The notes beneath the pieces are model-generated. The model worked only from the letters and a program-made list of their open reading frames with translations, made no database searches and had not been told where the DNA came from. 64,000 bases of DNA from Clostridiaceae bacterium (GTDB lineage Bacteria; Bacillota; Clostridia; DSM-8532). Below are positions 37,917 to 46,810 of the stretch, piece by piece. Numbering within the stretch: the stretch's first letter is position 1; each line of letters opens with the position of its first letter. The stretch lies in assembly GCA_012521105.1 (NCBI GenBank), contig JAAYNA010000084.1, positions 62,001 to 126,000 of the forward strand, in the 5' to 3' direction. Position numbers and translations under genes: made by a program.

Positions 37917-39256
37917 ACACAGGGCAACACAATAAAAGGCTAAAAAAAGCCGGAAACAATAAATTTAAGAAAATGCAATCAGGCAGTGCAACTGTAGAAG
38001 CTGCAATAGTATTGCCTCTGACAATATTCGCATTTATTTCAATACTGTCTATTGTACGCATAATAACAACATACAGCAGAATGCAGCACGCTTTAAATCA
38101 GATAGCTATAGAGCTGTCTCAATATAGCTATATTTACGCCGTATCAGGCTTAAAACAGCAGCATGATCAATTTTTAGACGATATAAACAATGCAAAAGAA
38201 AAAATACAATCACAGACTGAGGCAATAGTAACATTTTATAAAGCGGTTGAAAGTTTAACCGGAGATGTAAGTTCCGTTGGAGAAGACGGTGGAAATGTCA
38301 TCGAGAATCTTCTTCACACTGTTCAGGAGTTTGAAAATATTCAGGATTCCTCTGCTGAGCTTATGGAAACCGTTAACGAAATACTGAAAGATCCGATGCA
38401 GGAGGTTCAACTGATAGGTCTCGCTCTTTCAGATTCATTAATAAGTAAAACAAAAACCGCACTTTTCGGTGCCATTACAAATAACATGCTTAAGAACAAT
38501 CTGTCCGAAGATTTAAAAGTTGATGCTAAGCAGTTAGGAAAACATTTATTAATAAAAGGTGGAATGGAACGGTTAGACTTTTCAAGTTCCACATTTTTCA
38601 ATGACGGGCAAACCATAGATATTATAGTGGAATATACGGTTAAGCCGGGAATTTTTATCATTCCTGAAATCAGGCTCAGAAACAGGGTCAGTTTGCTTGC
38701 ATGGACATGGGGTGTAGAACGGGCTCTACCCCCGGATTCCATATTTGAAAACGAAAGTGTATGGAATTTGGAAAAAGAAAAAAGCTCAGCATCACAGCAC
38801 CTGGCCAGAGGGAAAAAAATAGATAAACTGTTTGCATCCGAATTGAAAAATAAAATTGACGGGCATGCTGAAATAACCCCTGATAATTTTAAAACCATTG
38901 ATTTAATTGAGTATGCTCACAACGGTAAAGATGGTTCATTAGTTATGATCTTTTCTCTGAACCCTTTCCTGCCGGGTTATAGTAGCAAAAGTGCTGTTGT
39001 AGGAACAATAAAGCAAAATTTGAATAAATTAAGCACTTTTCAAAAATACGAAACTAAAGACTTTATAATAGATTTATCGCTTTTATCAGGTAATTACAAG
39101 AGGGTTGCCTATATTGTTGTTCCCGAAAATGAGATGCTTCCGGAGCCTTATGTTCAAGCTTTTGAAGAATGCAGAAAACTGGCTGAAAAAATGGACATTG
39201 AGCTTTTTCAGGTAAAAAAATATGGTGAGTATGATTATTATGAGGGAAATGAGTAA
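37913..39256 (+). CDS. Second TadE-like protein, large
   Basis: 447 residues if started at TTG 37913, which overlaps the previous stop as TTGA and lies 8 bases after GGGGG; ATG 37898 is the alternative. Basic leader, then GSATVEAAIVLPLTIFAFISILSIVRII, a TadE/pseudopilin helix, followed by a helical ectodomain (residues 60-200) and a beta-rich half with IIVEYTVKPG, IIPEIRLRNRVSLLAWTWG. The C-terminal part has YIVVPENEMLPEPYVQAF. No catalytic motif. Confidence 0.8.
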   Translation: MNTGQHNKRLKKAGNNKFKKMQSGSATVEAAIVLPLTIFAFISILSIVRIITTYSRMQHALNQIAIELSQYSYIYAVSGLKQQHDQFLDDINNAKEKIQSQTEAIVTFYKAVESLTGDVSSVGEDGGNVIENLLHTVQEFENIQDSSAELMETVNEILKDPMQEVQLIGLALSDSLISKTKTALFGAITNNMLKNNLSEDLKVDAKQLGKHLLIKGGMERLDFSSSTFFNDGQTIDIIVEYTVKPGIFIIPEIRLRNRVSLLAWTWGVERALPPDSIFENESVWNLEKEKSSASQHLARGKKIDKLFASELKNKIDGHAEITPDNFKTIDLIEYAHNGKDGSLVMIFSLNPFLPGYSSKSAVVGTIKQNLNKLSTFQKYETKDFIIDLSLLSGNYKRVAYIVVPENEMLPEPYVQAFEECRKLAEKMDIELFQVKKYGEYDYYEGNE

Positions 39257-39761
39257 AAAAAGAATAAGAAGATTTTTAATTGTAACTGCTTTATTGATTC
39301 CGCTTATTTTGTATTTAGTGGTAATGTTTGTTCTTCCTGAAACCGAAGAAGAAGCCAGAAAGGTTTTAATTATAATAATACTCATTATTTCCTCAATTTT
39401 TGATATTCGTGAGCAAAAAGTTCCGCTGCTTGTCTGTACTGCCATACTTGGTATAAACATAATGCATGCTGTGTTTGTTATGTTTAACTTAACTTCTTGG
39501 ATTATCAGCATTGTTTTGTCGGCAATACTTCTGACCGTATATGTAATAAACAAGGATTTAATAGGTTTGGGAGATATCATTCTTGTTGCATTATGTGTAC
39601 AATCTCTTTTGCCGGGGGATACTCTTAAATTTTTATTCCTGACTTTTGCCTTCTCCACCTTTTATGGACTAATTAAATGTATCAAAGCTAAAAGTGTTAA
39701 AAATATTGCTGTACCTTTGTCGCCTTGTATAGCACTTGCATTTATATTACTAATTCACTGA
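39240..39761 (+). CDS. A24-type prepilin peptidase (TadV/CpaA-like)
   Basis: About 173 residues, nearly all membrane helices. The two catalytic aspartates are recognisable: SSIFDIREQKVPLLV (the first, after a transmembrane segment, with the DIxxxxxP pattern) and DLIGLGDIILVALC (the GxGD motif). Start uncertain: ATG 39222, 39240 or 39249; 39240 has ggtgag 9 bases upstream. It overlaps the TadE-like gene. Expected to cleave the Flp1 and TadE-like precursors. Confidence 0.82.
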   Translation: MREMSKKRIRRFLIVTALLIPLILYLVVMFVLPETEEEARKVLIIIILIISSIFDIREQKVPLLVCTAILGINIMHAVFVMFNLTSWIISIVLSAILLTVYVINKDLIGLGDIILVALCVQSLLPGDTLKFLFLTFAFSTFYGLIKCIKAKSVKNIAVPLSPCIALAFILLIH

Positions 39762-39772
39762 AAGGTGATTTT

Positions 39773-41284
39773 ATGGAAAGTTTACATGACTTTACAACAA
39801 CATATGCGGGTTTTAATGGTAAAAGCTATTTATCATTTTCAATTCCTGCCCAGGAAGAGCTTGTAGAGTATCAAATTGAGATGCTGACAAAAAACAGAAT
39901 TGATTTTTTGCTGCCGTTGTCTGTTCAAAGACTGAACAATGATTGGAAGCTGTCATACGAAATTACATCGAAAATACCATTAGGAAAAGTGCTGGAAAGA
40001 AAAAGCTTGAAATACGAAGAATTTGAGTATCTTATAAAACAAGTAGGAAAAATTACGATGAAATTAAAGGATTATCTCCTTGATATTTCTTCGGTTATTT
40101 TTGACAAAGCATATATTTATTGTGATCCTGGCGATTTATCGTTATATTTCATGTATTTCCCCATAAAGACAGAAAGATTACATTCAGATACAATGAAAGA
40201 CTTTCTTCAGAAGCTGATATTTGAAGATATCAGATTGCTTGATGATTCATCCGGAAGCCTTTTAAAAAGGTTATTGGATGTTCTGAAGTCTGAAACATTC
40301 ATCCCCGAACAGCTTTTGAAGTGTATAAACTCTAAACAGCCTGAAAAACAGAACCATACATACCGGTCTATTGATGAAAGTGATAGCAGCAGTAATGTTG
40401 TCAGTTCCAGGCAATCTGCAGGGGAGCAGAAGTACCCTATTCCAAAAATAAACTACCGTGAAAGTATTATCAAGAAGCATGAGAAAAATGATCAAACTTC
40501 CAATCTGAAATATCCGTTAAAATCTTATATAGTTGCAGGTACGGTTAATATATTTCTAATTGGCATATTATTTTACGTTTTATTTTCAAAAAGCGGTTCA
40601 AATAGAACCAGCACATTGCTGGGGTTAGCTCTTATTGGTTCTGCAATTAATTATTTTCTTGTTACAAGATTATTTTCAGAGGATAAAAGAACAACCGATA
40701 AAGAGGAAATCAGTAAACCGGCTGAAGGTTCGGCTTTTAAACGTTTTGCTAATGAAGCTGTTGAGGAAGACATTATTCTTCCCAAAAGGAGACCTGTGTG
40801 TATCGAAAGGAAGGATACAGAAAACAGAGCTTTCAGAGACGGTTACGAATACCAAAATAAAGAAACAGAGCCTATTGAACCGGTATTACCATCTGATAGC
40901 ACACCAGAAGATTTTAGCGAAGGCAGCAAAAGGCTTTACAATGCTCCGGTTATTCAGGACAAGACAGTTATTCTGGGGTTTGCTGCAGGAAACATGCCAT
41001 ATCTTCAAAGCCACTCGCATCCGAACGAAAAAATAAATATTGCGAAAGATTCAATGCTGTTAGGAAGGCTTTCGGATAGTGTGGATTATGCAATACAAAA
41101 CAAAGCAGTAGGAAAAATTCATGCAGAAATAGTAAAAAGGGAAGACAGCTATTATATAATCGATTTGAATTCGGTAAACGGTACATATGTTAATAACGAA
41201 AGAATTACCTGCAGTACCGAGGTTAAATTGAAAAACGGTGATATCATTACAATGGCCAATGAGTCATATACATTTATTCTTTAA
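39773..41284 (+). CDS. DUF6382-like protein with C-terminal FHA domain
   Basis: 503 residues. Start ATG 39773 behind aaaggtga. Residues 1-165 form a DUF6382-like domain (FSIPAQEELVEYQIEMLTKN, KYEEFEYLIKQVGKI) seen in clostridial Tad loci; two membrane helices lie at about 248-295 (SYIVAGTVNIFLIGILFYVLF; LLGLALIGSAINYFLV). The last ~90 residues are an FHA domain (MLLGRLSDSVDYAIQN, VGKIHAEIVKRED, DLNSVNGTYVNNERI), a phosphothreonine-binding module. Suggests Ser/Thr kinase control of the Tad machine. Last gene of the cluster. Confidence 0.85.
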   Translation: MESLHDFTTTYAGFNGKSYLSFSIPAQEELVEYQIEMLTKNRIDFLLPLSVQRLNNDWKLSYEITSKIPLGKVLERKSLKYEEFEYLIKQVGKITMKLKDYLLDISSVIFDKAYIYCDPGDLSLYFMYFPIKTERLHSDTMKDFLQKLIFEDIRLLDDSSGSLLKRLLDVLKSETFIPEQLLKCINSKQPEKQNHTYRSIDESDSSSNVVSSRQSAGEQKYPIPKINYRESIIKKHEKNDQTSNLKYPLKSYIVAGTVNIFLIGILFYVLFSKSGSNRTSTLLGLALIGSAINYFLVTRLFSEDKRTTDKEEISKPAEGSAFKRFANEAVEEDIILPKRRPVCIERKDTENRAFRDGYEYQNKETEPIEPVLPSDSTPEDFSEGSKRLYNAPVIQDKTVILGFAAGNMPYLQSHSHPNEKINIAKDSMLLGRLSDSVDYAIQNKAVGKIHAEIVKREDSYYIIDLNSVNGTYVNNERITCSTEVKLKNGDIITMANESYTFIL

Positions 41285-41343
41285 TAAACTGCTTCAAATC
41301 TGTTATCCCTGCACTTTAGCTTTCCTTCTTTTCTTTTTTTATA

Positions 41344-41383
41344 GTATAATTGAAGTCAATCGATATTTTATAGATATCGATTG
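41344..41383. promoter_or_regulatory. -10 element followed by a 10-bp palindrome upstream of the YibE/F gene
   Basis: TATAAT-like box at 41345-41350 (in ATAGTATAAT), then CAATCGATAT (41357-41366), loop TTTATAG, ATATCGATTG (41374-41383). The symmetric site sits where transcription would start, so an operator is more likely than a terminator, although TTTTATTT follows. Confidence 0.45.
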
Positions 41384-41413
41384 TTTTATTTACTTACTGC
41401 TTGGGGGTATTCG

Positions 41414-42517
41414 ATGAAAAAATTTCTGACAGTGTTACTGCTGTTCCTGCTTTTACCTGTCGGGTTTTCCATGGCAGCGACAGATGTGGCCTATTCGGTA
41501 CGTGCGAAGGTTGTTGAATTGTTAGAACATACCGGAAATGAAGTTAATGAACTGGCAGACAGTTATTATTTTGAAAGTCAGTTTGTGAAGGTTAGAATAC
41601 TGGAAGGTGAGCATAAGGGGAAAAAAGTGATGGCAGAACACAGTACCACTGCTTACTTTACCGATTATGAAACCTACAGGCTGAAAAAGGGTGACCGTGT
41701 TTTTATTACATATAATATTGATGATTATGGAGAACCGGTGGATATTTATGTTACCGATCTGGTAAGGGAGAATTACCTGTTACTCATAACGGCCTTGTTT
41801 GTATTTCTTATTTTGATATTAGGCAGGGGTCAGGGGGTAAAAACTATTATTACGCTTTTTATAACGGTATTTATTGTTATAAAGATATTAATACCATTGA
41901 TTCTAAAAGGCTTTCCGCCTTTGCTGACTTCGGTCGTATTGTGCAGTATCGTTATTTTAATAAGCTTTCTTATAATTACCGGCTGGAATAAGAAAACTCA
42001 TGCTGCAGCAATAGGAACTGTTTCGGGAGTTGTAATTGCCGGTGCATTAGCTTTAATTATAGGTTCTTCTGCAAGGCTTACCGGGCTGGCACAGGAAGAA
42101 ACACTGATGCTGATAAATATTCCCCAGGAAGTTAGGTTTAATTATCAGGGGCTTTTATTCTCAGGGATCATTATAGGTTCAATGGGTGCAGTAATGGATG
42201 TAGGTATGTCCATTGCATCTGCATTATATGAGATAAAAAATGCCAACCCTGATGTTACTTTTTCCCAGCTGGTCCGATCGGGATTGAATGTTGGCAGGGA
42301 TGTCATGGGAACAATGTCTAATACACTGATTCTTGCTTATGCAGGTGGTGCACTGAATTTAATACTGCTTTTTACAGCATATGATATTCCCTTTGGGCAA
42401 ATTATTAACGGAGACTATATGGCTTCGGAGATTGTTCGTGCGCTGGCAGGCAGCATTGGTTTGATTATTACCATTCCCTGTACAACGCTTATCGCAGCTA
42501 AACTATACACTAAATAG
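41414..42517 (+). CDS. YibE/F family membrane protein
   Basis: 367 residues. Start ATG 41414 behind gggggt. Signal-like first helix, an extracytoplasmic beta domain (residues 25-115, VKVRILEGEHKGKKVMAEHS, LKKGDRVFITYN), then seven or so helices containing the conserved YibE/F core (FSGIIIGSMGAVMDVGMSIASAL, GRDVMGTMSNTLILAYAGGALNLIL). Function unknown; a transport role is often assumed. Monocistronic by spacing. Confidence 0.9.
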   Translation: MKKFLTVLLLFLLLPVGFSMAATDVAYSVRAKVVELLEHTGNEVNELADSYYFESQFVKVRILEGEHKGKKVMAEHSTTAYFTDYETYRLKKGDRVFITYNIDDYGEPVDIYVTDLVRENYLLLITALFVFLILILGRGQGVKTIITLFITVFIVIKILIPLILKGFPPLLTSVVLCSIVILISFLIITGWNKKTHAAAIGTVSGVVIAGALALIIGSSARLTGLAQEETLMLINIPQEVRFNYQGLLFSGIIIGSMGAVMDVGMSIASALYEIKNANPDVTFSQLVRSGLNVGRDVMGTMSNTLILAYAGGALNLILLFTAYDIPFGQIINGDYMASEIVRALAGSIGLIITIPCTTLIAAKLYTK

Positions 42518-42604
42518 ACCACTTTTTCTTTTTCTGATATACTGGTATTGATTTTTTTTAAATAGCAATTTATTATTTAATAAAAGATGTAACAGGGGAA
42601 TATT

Positions 42605-43345
42605 ATGGCGTTGTTTAAAAGACATAAAACTATAGATTTAATAAAAATACCTGAGCATGTAGCAATAATTGTTGATGGAAACGGAAGATGGGCAGAAAAA
42701 CGCGGGTTGCCAAGAAGTGCAGGTCACCGTGAAGGAGCCAAAACTGTAAAAAAAACCATTGAACTGGCGTATGATCTAGGTATTCGCTACCTTACTTTCT
42801 TTGCTTTTTCAAGTGAAAACTGGTCCAGGCCCAAAGAAGAAGTGGATGAGCTGATGAAGCTATACCTTGATTATTTAAAAAGTGCAGAGAATGAAAACAG
42901 CGACAGAAATGTCAGGGTGAAGATAATTGGAAGCAGACAAGGCTTAACCCGGGAGCTGATCGACCAGATCGATAAGATAGAAAAAAACACTATTAACAAT
43001 GATAAAATGACATTAATAATTGCACTGAATTACGGTGGCCGCCAGGATATACTTCAGGCAGTAAAAAAAATAGTAGATGATGTAGAGGCCGGCGTGCTTG
43101 ATAAAGACAGTATTACAGAGGATGAAGTCAGGAAAAGATTGTACACAGAAGACATACCCGATCCTGATCTGTTGATACGGACAAGTGGTGAAATGAGAAT
43201 CAGCAATTTTCTTATCTGGCAGTGCTCATATACCGAGTTCTATTTTTCTGAAGTTCTTTGGCCGGATTTCAAGGGAAAACATTTTGAAGAAGCAATCCTT
43301 GAGTACCAGAGAAGAAACAGACGTTTTGGAAGCCTGGGTAAATAA
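42605..43345 (+). CDS. uppS: Isoprenyl transferase (undecaprenyl diphosphate synthase)
   Basis: 246 residues, cis-prenyltransferase. Extends farnesyl diphosphate to the C55 lipid carrier for peptidoglycan. Seen: IIVDGNGRWAEKRGLPRSAGH (catalytic Asp and diphosphate-binding Arg), FFAFSSENWSRP, ALNYGGRQDI and the C-terminal DPDLLIRTSGEMRISNFLIW and WPDF. Ribosome site acagggga. First gene of uppS-cdsA-dxr-rseP-ispG, a common Firmicutes order. Confidence 0.97.
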   Translation: MALFKRHKTIDLIKIPEHVAIIVDGNGRWAEKRGLPRSAGHREGAKTVKKTIELAYDLGIRYLTFFAFSSENWSRPKEEVDELMKLYLDYLKSAENENSDRNVRVKIIGSRQGLTRELIDQIDKIEKNTINNDKMTLIIALNYGGRQDILQAVKKIVDDVEAGVLDKDSITEDEVRKRLYTEDIPDPDLLIRTSGEMRISNFLIWQCSYTEFYFSEVLWPDFKGKHFEEAILEYQRRNRRFGSLGK

Positions 43346-43400
43346 TGCAGTCTGTTCTTTAATTTTCTGTGTAATCCTTTAAGAAAGCGGCGGTGATTTT

Positions 43401-44261
43401 TTGAAAACAAGAATTATAAGTGGTATAGTTGCATCTGTTATTCTTTTTATTATAATGCAACTACCACCATTTATTGTGGGCGTAGCTGTTTTTGCAGTCT
43501 CTTTGGTTGCCCTTTATGAATTTTATCAGAGTGTCAGAAAGGTAAATTTTAATCCCATAAGGTTTATAGGTTTTTCTACATGTACTATTTTCTTTATGTA
43601 TTTAATTGGCAGTGCTTTTGTTAGTGATTTGAAAAGTATCTTCTTAAAGGATTTATACCGGACGGTTTTCCAGCAGGACATTATATATCTGATTACTTAC
43701 CTGGTAACCATTTGGCTGCTGCTTCAACTTGTTTTCAGACCTAAACGTTTTACATTAAAAGATGTAGCTGTTACACTTCTGGGAATGGCTTATATCCCCT
43801 TTCTGTTATCCTTTGCTTTTATGGTTAGACTAATGGATAATGGGTATGAATTATCCTGGCTTATAATAGTAGGAACCTTCAGCACAGATATTTTTGCATA
43901 TTTTATAGGAAAATTCTTTGGAAAGAAGAAGCTGCTACCAGAAATAAGCCCTAATAAAACTATTGCCGGCAGTATAGGAGGAATTATGGGCAGCATTGTA
44001 TGTACAACTCTTTATGGAATATTATACATAAACAGTTTTTCAGGGCTCTACCTTAATGTTTTGCATTATCTGATATTAGGTATTTTGTGCGGGATAATAT
44101 CACAGCTGGGCGACTGGGCAGCTTCAGCAATAAAAAGAAATGTGGGTATTAAAGATTTTGGGCATATCATGCCCGGACATGGAGGTCTTCTTGACAGAAT
44201 AGACAGCTTGATTTTTGTTGCCCCCACAGTATATTTTTATATTAAGTTTGTTATATTTTGA
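43401..44261 (+). CDS. cdsA: Phosphatidate cytidylyltransferase
   Basis: 286 residues, about eight membrane helices. Makes CDP-diacylglycerol from phosphatidate and CTP. C-terminal signature present (KDFGHIMPGHGGLLDRIDSLI) with the conserved Asp and Gly residues, and FSTDIFAYFIGKFFGKKKL, SPNKTIAGSIGG. TTG start at 43401 after cggcggtga. It overlaps no gene but ends within the dxr leader. Confidence 0.96.
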   Translation: MKTRIISGIVASVILFIIMQLPPFIVGVAVFAVSLVALYEFYQSVRKVNFNPIRFIGFSTCTIFFMYLIGSAFVSDLKSIFLKDLYRTVFQQDIIYLITYLVTIWLLLQLVFRPKRFTLKDVAVTLLGMAYIPFLLSFAFMVRLMDNGYELSWLIIVGTFSTDIFAYFIGKFFGKKKLLPEISPNKTIAGSIGGIMGSIVCTTLYGILYINSFSGLYLNVLHYLILGILCGIISQLGDWAASAIKRNVGIKDFGHIMPGHGGLLDRIDSLIFVAPTVYFYIKFVIF

Positions 44262-44278
44262 ATTTTGGAGTTTTGCAT

Positions 44279-45472
44279 ATGACGAAGAATTTGGTTGTAT
44301 TAGGTTCAACTGGCTCAATAGGAACACAGGCTCTTGAAGTATGTGACAATATTAATATTCGGGTTTTGGGTCTTTCTGCTGCTGAAAATATAGATAAACT
44401 TGAAATTCAGGCAAGAAAACATAAACCGTCCATTGTATCGGTATTGAATGCTGAACGTGGAAAAGAGCTTAAAACCCGGCTGAAAGATACCAATATAAAA
44501 GTTGTTTGGGGCATTGAAGGGATGATTGAACTTGTTACTATTCCCGATGCCGATACCGTTCTTACCTCAGTTGTGGGGATTGCAGGTCTTGTTCCTACAA
44601 TTAAGGCCATTGAGGCAGGTAAAAATATTGCCCTTGCAAACAAGGAAACTCTTGTTACTGCAGGAAGACTGGTAATGGAGGCTGCTAAAAAGAACAATAT
44701 TAGTATATTACCCGTTGACAGTGAACACATGGCAATTTTCCAATGTTTGTCGGGTAACAGAATTGAAGACGTTGAAAAACTGATTTTAACTGCATCGGGT
44801 GGGCCATTCCGCGGCTATACCATGGAACAACTTAATGATGTTACTGTAGAGCAGGCGTTAAACCATCCAAACTGGTCAATGGGAAAAAAGATAACAGTAG
44901 ATTCTGCAACAATGATGAACAAGGGGCTTGAGGTTTTGGAAGCCCGCTGGCTGTTTGACATGGATTTATCTAAAATTGAAGTTTTGGTTCATCCGCAAAG
45001 TATTATCCATTCAATGGTGTCTTTCAATGATGGTTCGATAATAGCACAACTGGGGGCTTCAGATATGAGAATTCCTATTCAGTTAGCCCTGACATGGCCT
45101 GAGCGTTGCGTTAATAATTTTGGAAGGGTGGATTTCAGTGAGATAAGCTCGCTTACTTTTGAAAAACCCGATTTAAGGGTATTTAAATGTCTTGATTTTG
45201 CAATCCAGGCAGCAAATATTGGGGGGAGTATGCCTGTTGTGTTAAATGCAGCAAATGAAGTTGCGGTTTCATTGTTTTTAAATCATAAAATTTCTTTCAG
45301 AACTATTATGGATTTGATTGAACTTGTTATGGAAAATCATAAGGTGCATATTAAACCTTCCCTTAATGATATAATAGAAATAGATTGTTCAGTACGCGAA
45401 GAAACCTTGAATATATACGAAAAAGAGTATAGCAAAATGAAGAAAGTTTTTAGTTTAACTCAAGCAGAATAG
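44279..45472 (+). CDS. dxr: 1-deoxy-D-xylulose 5-phosphate reductoisomerase
   Basis: 397 residues. Catalyses the first committed step of the MEP isoprenoid route with NADPH and a divalent metal. Seen: LGSTGSIGTQALEV (nucleotide-binding), ALANKETLVTAG, LPVDSEHMAIFQC (metal-binding Asp and Glu), TASGGPFRGY, HPNWSMGKKITVDSATMMNKGLEVLEA and VHPQSIIHSMV. Start ATG 44279 behind ttggag; the track start 44258 adds seven residues without a site. Confidence 0.97.
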   Translation: MTKNLVVLGSTGSIGTQALEVCDNINIRVLGLSAAENIDKLEIQARKHKPSIVSVLNAERGKELKTRLKDTNIKVVWGIEGMIELVTIPDADTVLTSVVGIAGLVPTIKAIEAGKNIALANKETLVTAGRLVMEAAKKNNISILPVDSEHMAIFQCLSGNRIEDVEKLILTASGGPFRGYTMEQLNDVTVEQALNHPNWSMGKKITVDSATMMNKGLEVLEARWLFDMDLSKIEVLVHPQSIIHSMVSFNDGSIIAQLGASDMRIPIQLALTWPERCVNNFGRVDFSEISSLTFEKPDLRVFKCLDFAIQAANIGGSMPVVLNAANEVAVSLFLNHKISFRTIMDLIELVMENHKVHIKPSLNDIIEIDCSVREETLNIYEKEYSKMKKVFSLTQAE

Positions 45473-45517
45473 TTTTATGGAAAGAGAAAAAATATTTCTT
45501 AGAAGGCAGGTACAGAT

Positions 45518-46810
45518 ATGAATATTCTGATGGCATTTATTTCATTAAGCTTTATAATACTTATACATGAGTTAGGACATTTTATGGCAGCCCGCTGGGT
45601 TGGCATGAAAGTTTTGGAGTTCTCAATTTTTATGGGTCCTAAGCTTTTTTCATGGGGAAAAGGAGAAACAAAGTATTCCATACGTGCAATACCGATTGGT
45701 GGGTTTGTTAAACTGGAAGGCGAAGAAGAAGCCTCGGAAGACGAACGTGCATTCAACAATAAATCGGCGGGAAGAAGGGCGTTAGTTGTTGTAGCAGGCG
45801 CCGCAATGAACATTATTATAGCAATTCTGATAATAACTGTAATTTCTTTCTCTTTTGGTTTCAGTACCAGTACTGTAGCTCAGTTAAGCGGAGATTCGGC
45901 TTTAAAAGAGGCTGGTATAATGCCGGGTGATAAGATTGTATCCTACGACGGGAAGCATGTTTTCCATCCAAGTGACCTTTCGATGTTTTTGTATGTGTCG
46001 GAAGGAGAGCCGGTTGAAGTTGCGTACCGCCGTGAAGGTGTTAAAGGGGTACAGCGTACAACAGTTACTCCAAAGGAAATACCCCCGGTTTATTTGATTG
46101 GAATAACTGTTGGCACTACCGATGGTAAGGCAAACAACGTGGTAGGGTCGGTGCAAAATGGCTCTCCGGCGGGTATGGCTGGGCTTATTCCGGGAGATAT
46201 TATTATAAAAGTTGATGAAGTGCCGGTAACAGAAAGAGATGACCTTTTAAATTATCTTCAGCAAACAAAGGGTAAGCCAGTGCATATTACTGTTAACAGG
46301 AATGGGGATATTATTACTTTTCACGATGTAGTGCCAGAGGCAAGCGAGACATATTATGACCTGGGTGCACAATTTGAATATAAGAAGGGCAATTTCATAA
46401 GTTCACTGGCAAGCAGTATAAATTATTCGATATCTACAATAAGAAGTGTTTTATATTCCATTACATGGCTGATTTCAGGAAAAGCCAGCTTTAAAGATGT
46501 ATCAGGACCGGTAGGTATTGTTTCATATATAGGCGATGTTGTTGAAATGGGAAGGGGATTTTCAGAGAAGTTGCTATACCTTCTTCAGATAACTGCATTT
46601 TTAAGCCTGAATCTTGGAGTCATGAATTTAATTCCGTTTCCTGCACTTGATGGTGCTAAATTGTTATTTATTATTATAGAAAAAATCCGCAGAAAGCCTA
46701 TTGATCCCGAAAAAGAAGCATGGATTTCAATGGTGGGGTTCTTTATATTGATAGCGTTTATGATTGCTACGTTGTTTAATGATATTCCAAAACTTATCAG
46801 GGGCTTTTAA
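45518..46810 (+). CDS. rseP: RIP metalloprotease RseP (site-2 protease)
   Basis: 430 residues. Zinc protease motif LIHELGHFMAARWVG in the first helix, the PxxxVxxx-type loop IPIGGFVKLEGEEE, one PDZ-like region near 120-280 (AGLIPGDIIIKVDEVPV) and the C-terminal LNLGVMNLIPFPALDGAKLLF that carries the third metal ligand. Cleaves membrane-embedded anti-sigma factors or signal-peptide remnants; substrate not determined here. Ends 1 base before ispG. Confidence 0.95.
   Translation: MNILMAFISLSFIILIHELGHFMAARWVGMKVLEFSIFMGPKLFSWGKGETKYSIRAIPIGGFVKLEGEEEASEDERAFNNKSAGRRALVVVAGAAMNIIIAILIITVISFSFGFSTSTVAQLSGDSALKEAGIMPGDKIVSYDGKHVFHPSDLSMFLYVSEGEPVEVAYRREGVKGVQRTTVTPKEIPPVYLIGITVGTTDGKANNVVGSVQNGSPAGMAGLIPGDIIIKVDEVPVTERDDLLNYLQQTKGKPVHITVNRNGDIITFHDVVPEASETYYDLGAQFEYKKGNFISSLASSINYSISTIRSVLYSITWLISGKASFKDVSGPVGIVSYIGDVVEMGRGFSEKLLYLLQITAFLSLNLGVMNLIPFPALDGAKLLFIIIEKIRRKPIDPEKEAWISMVGFFILIAFMIATLFNDIPKLIRGF

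Noticed and set aside
38407-38898. 163-aa minus-strand ORF
   Set aside because: Antisense to the TadE-like gene; no ribosome site or motif.
39086-39658. 190-aa minus-strand ORF
   Set aside because: Antisense to the second TadE-like and prepilin peptidase genes, which carry clear motifs.
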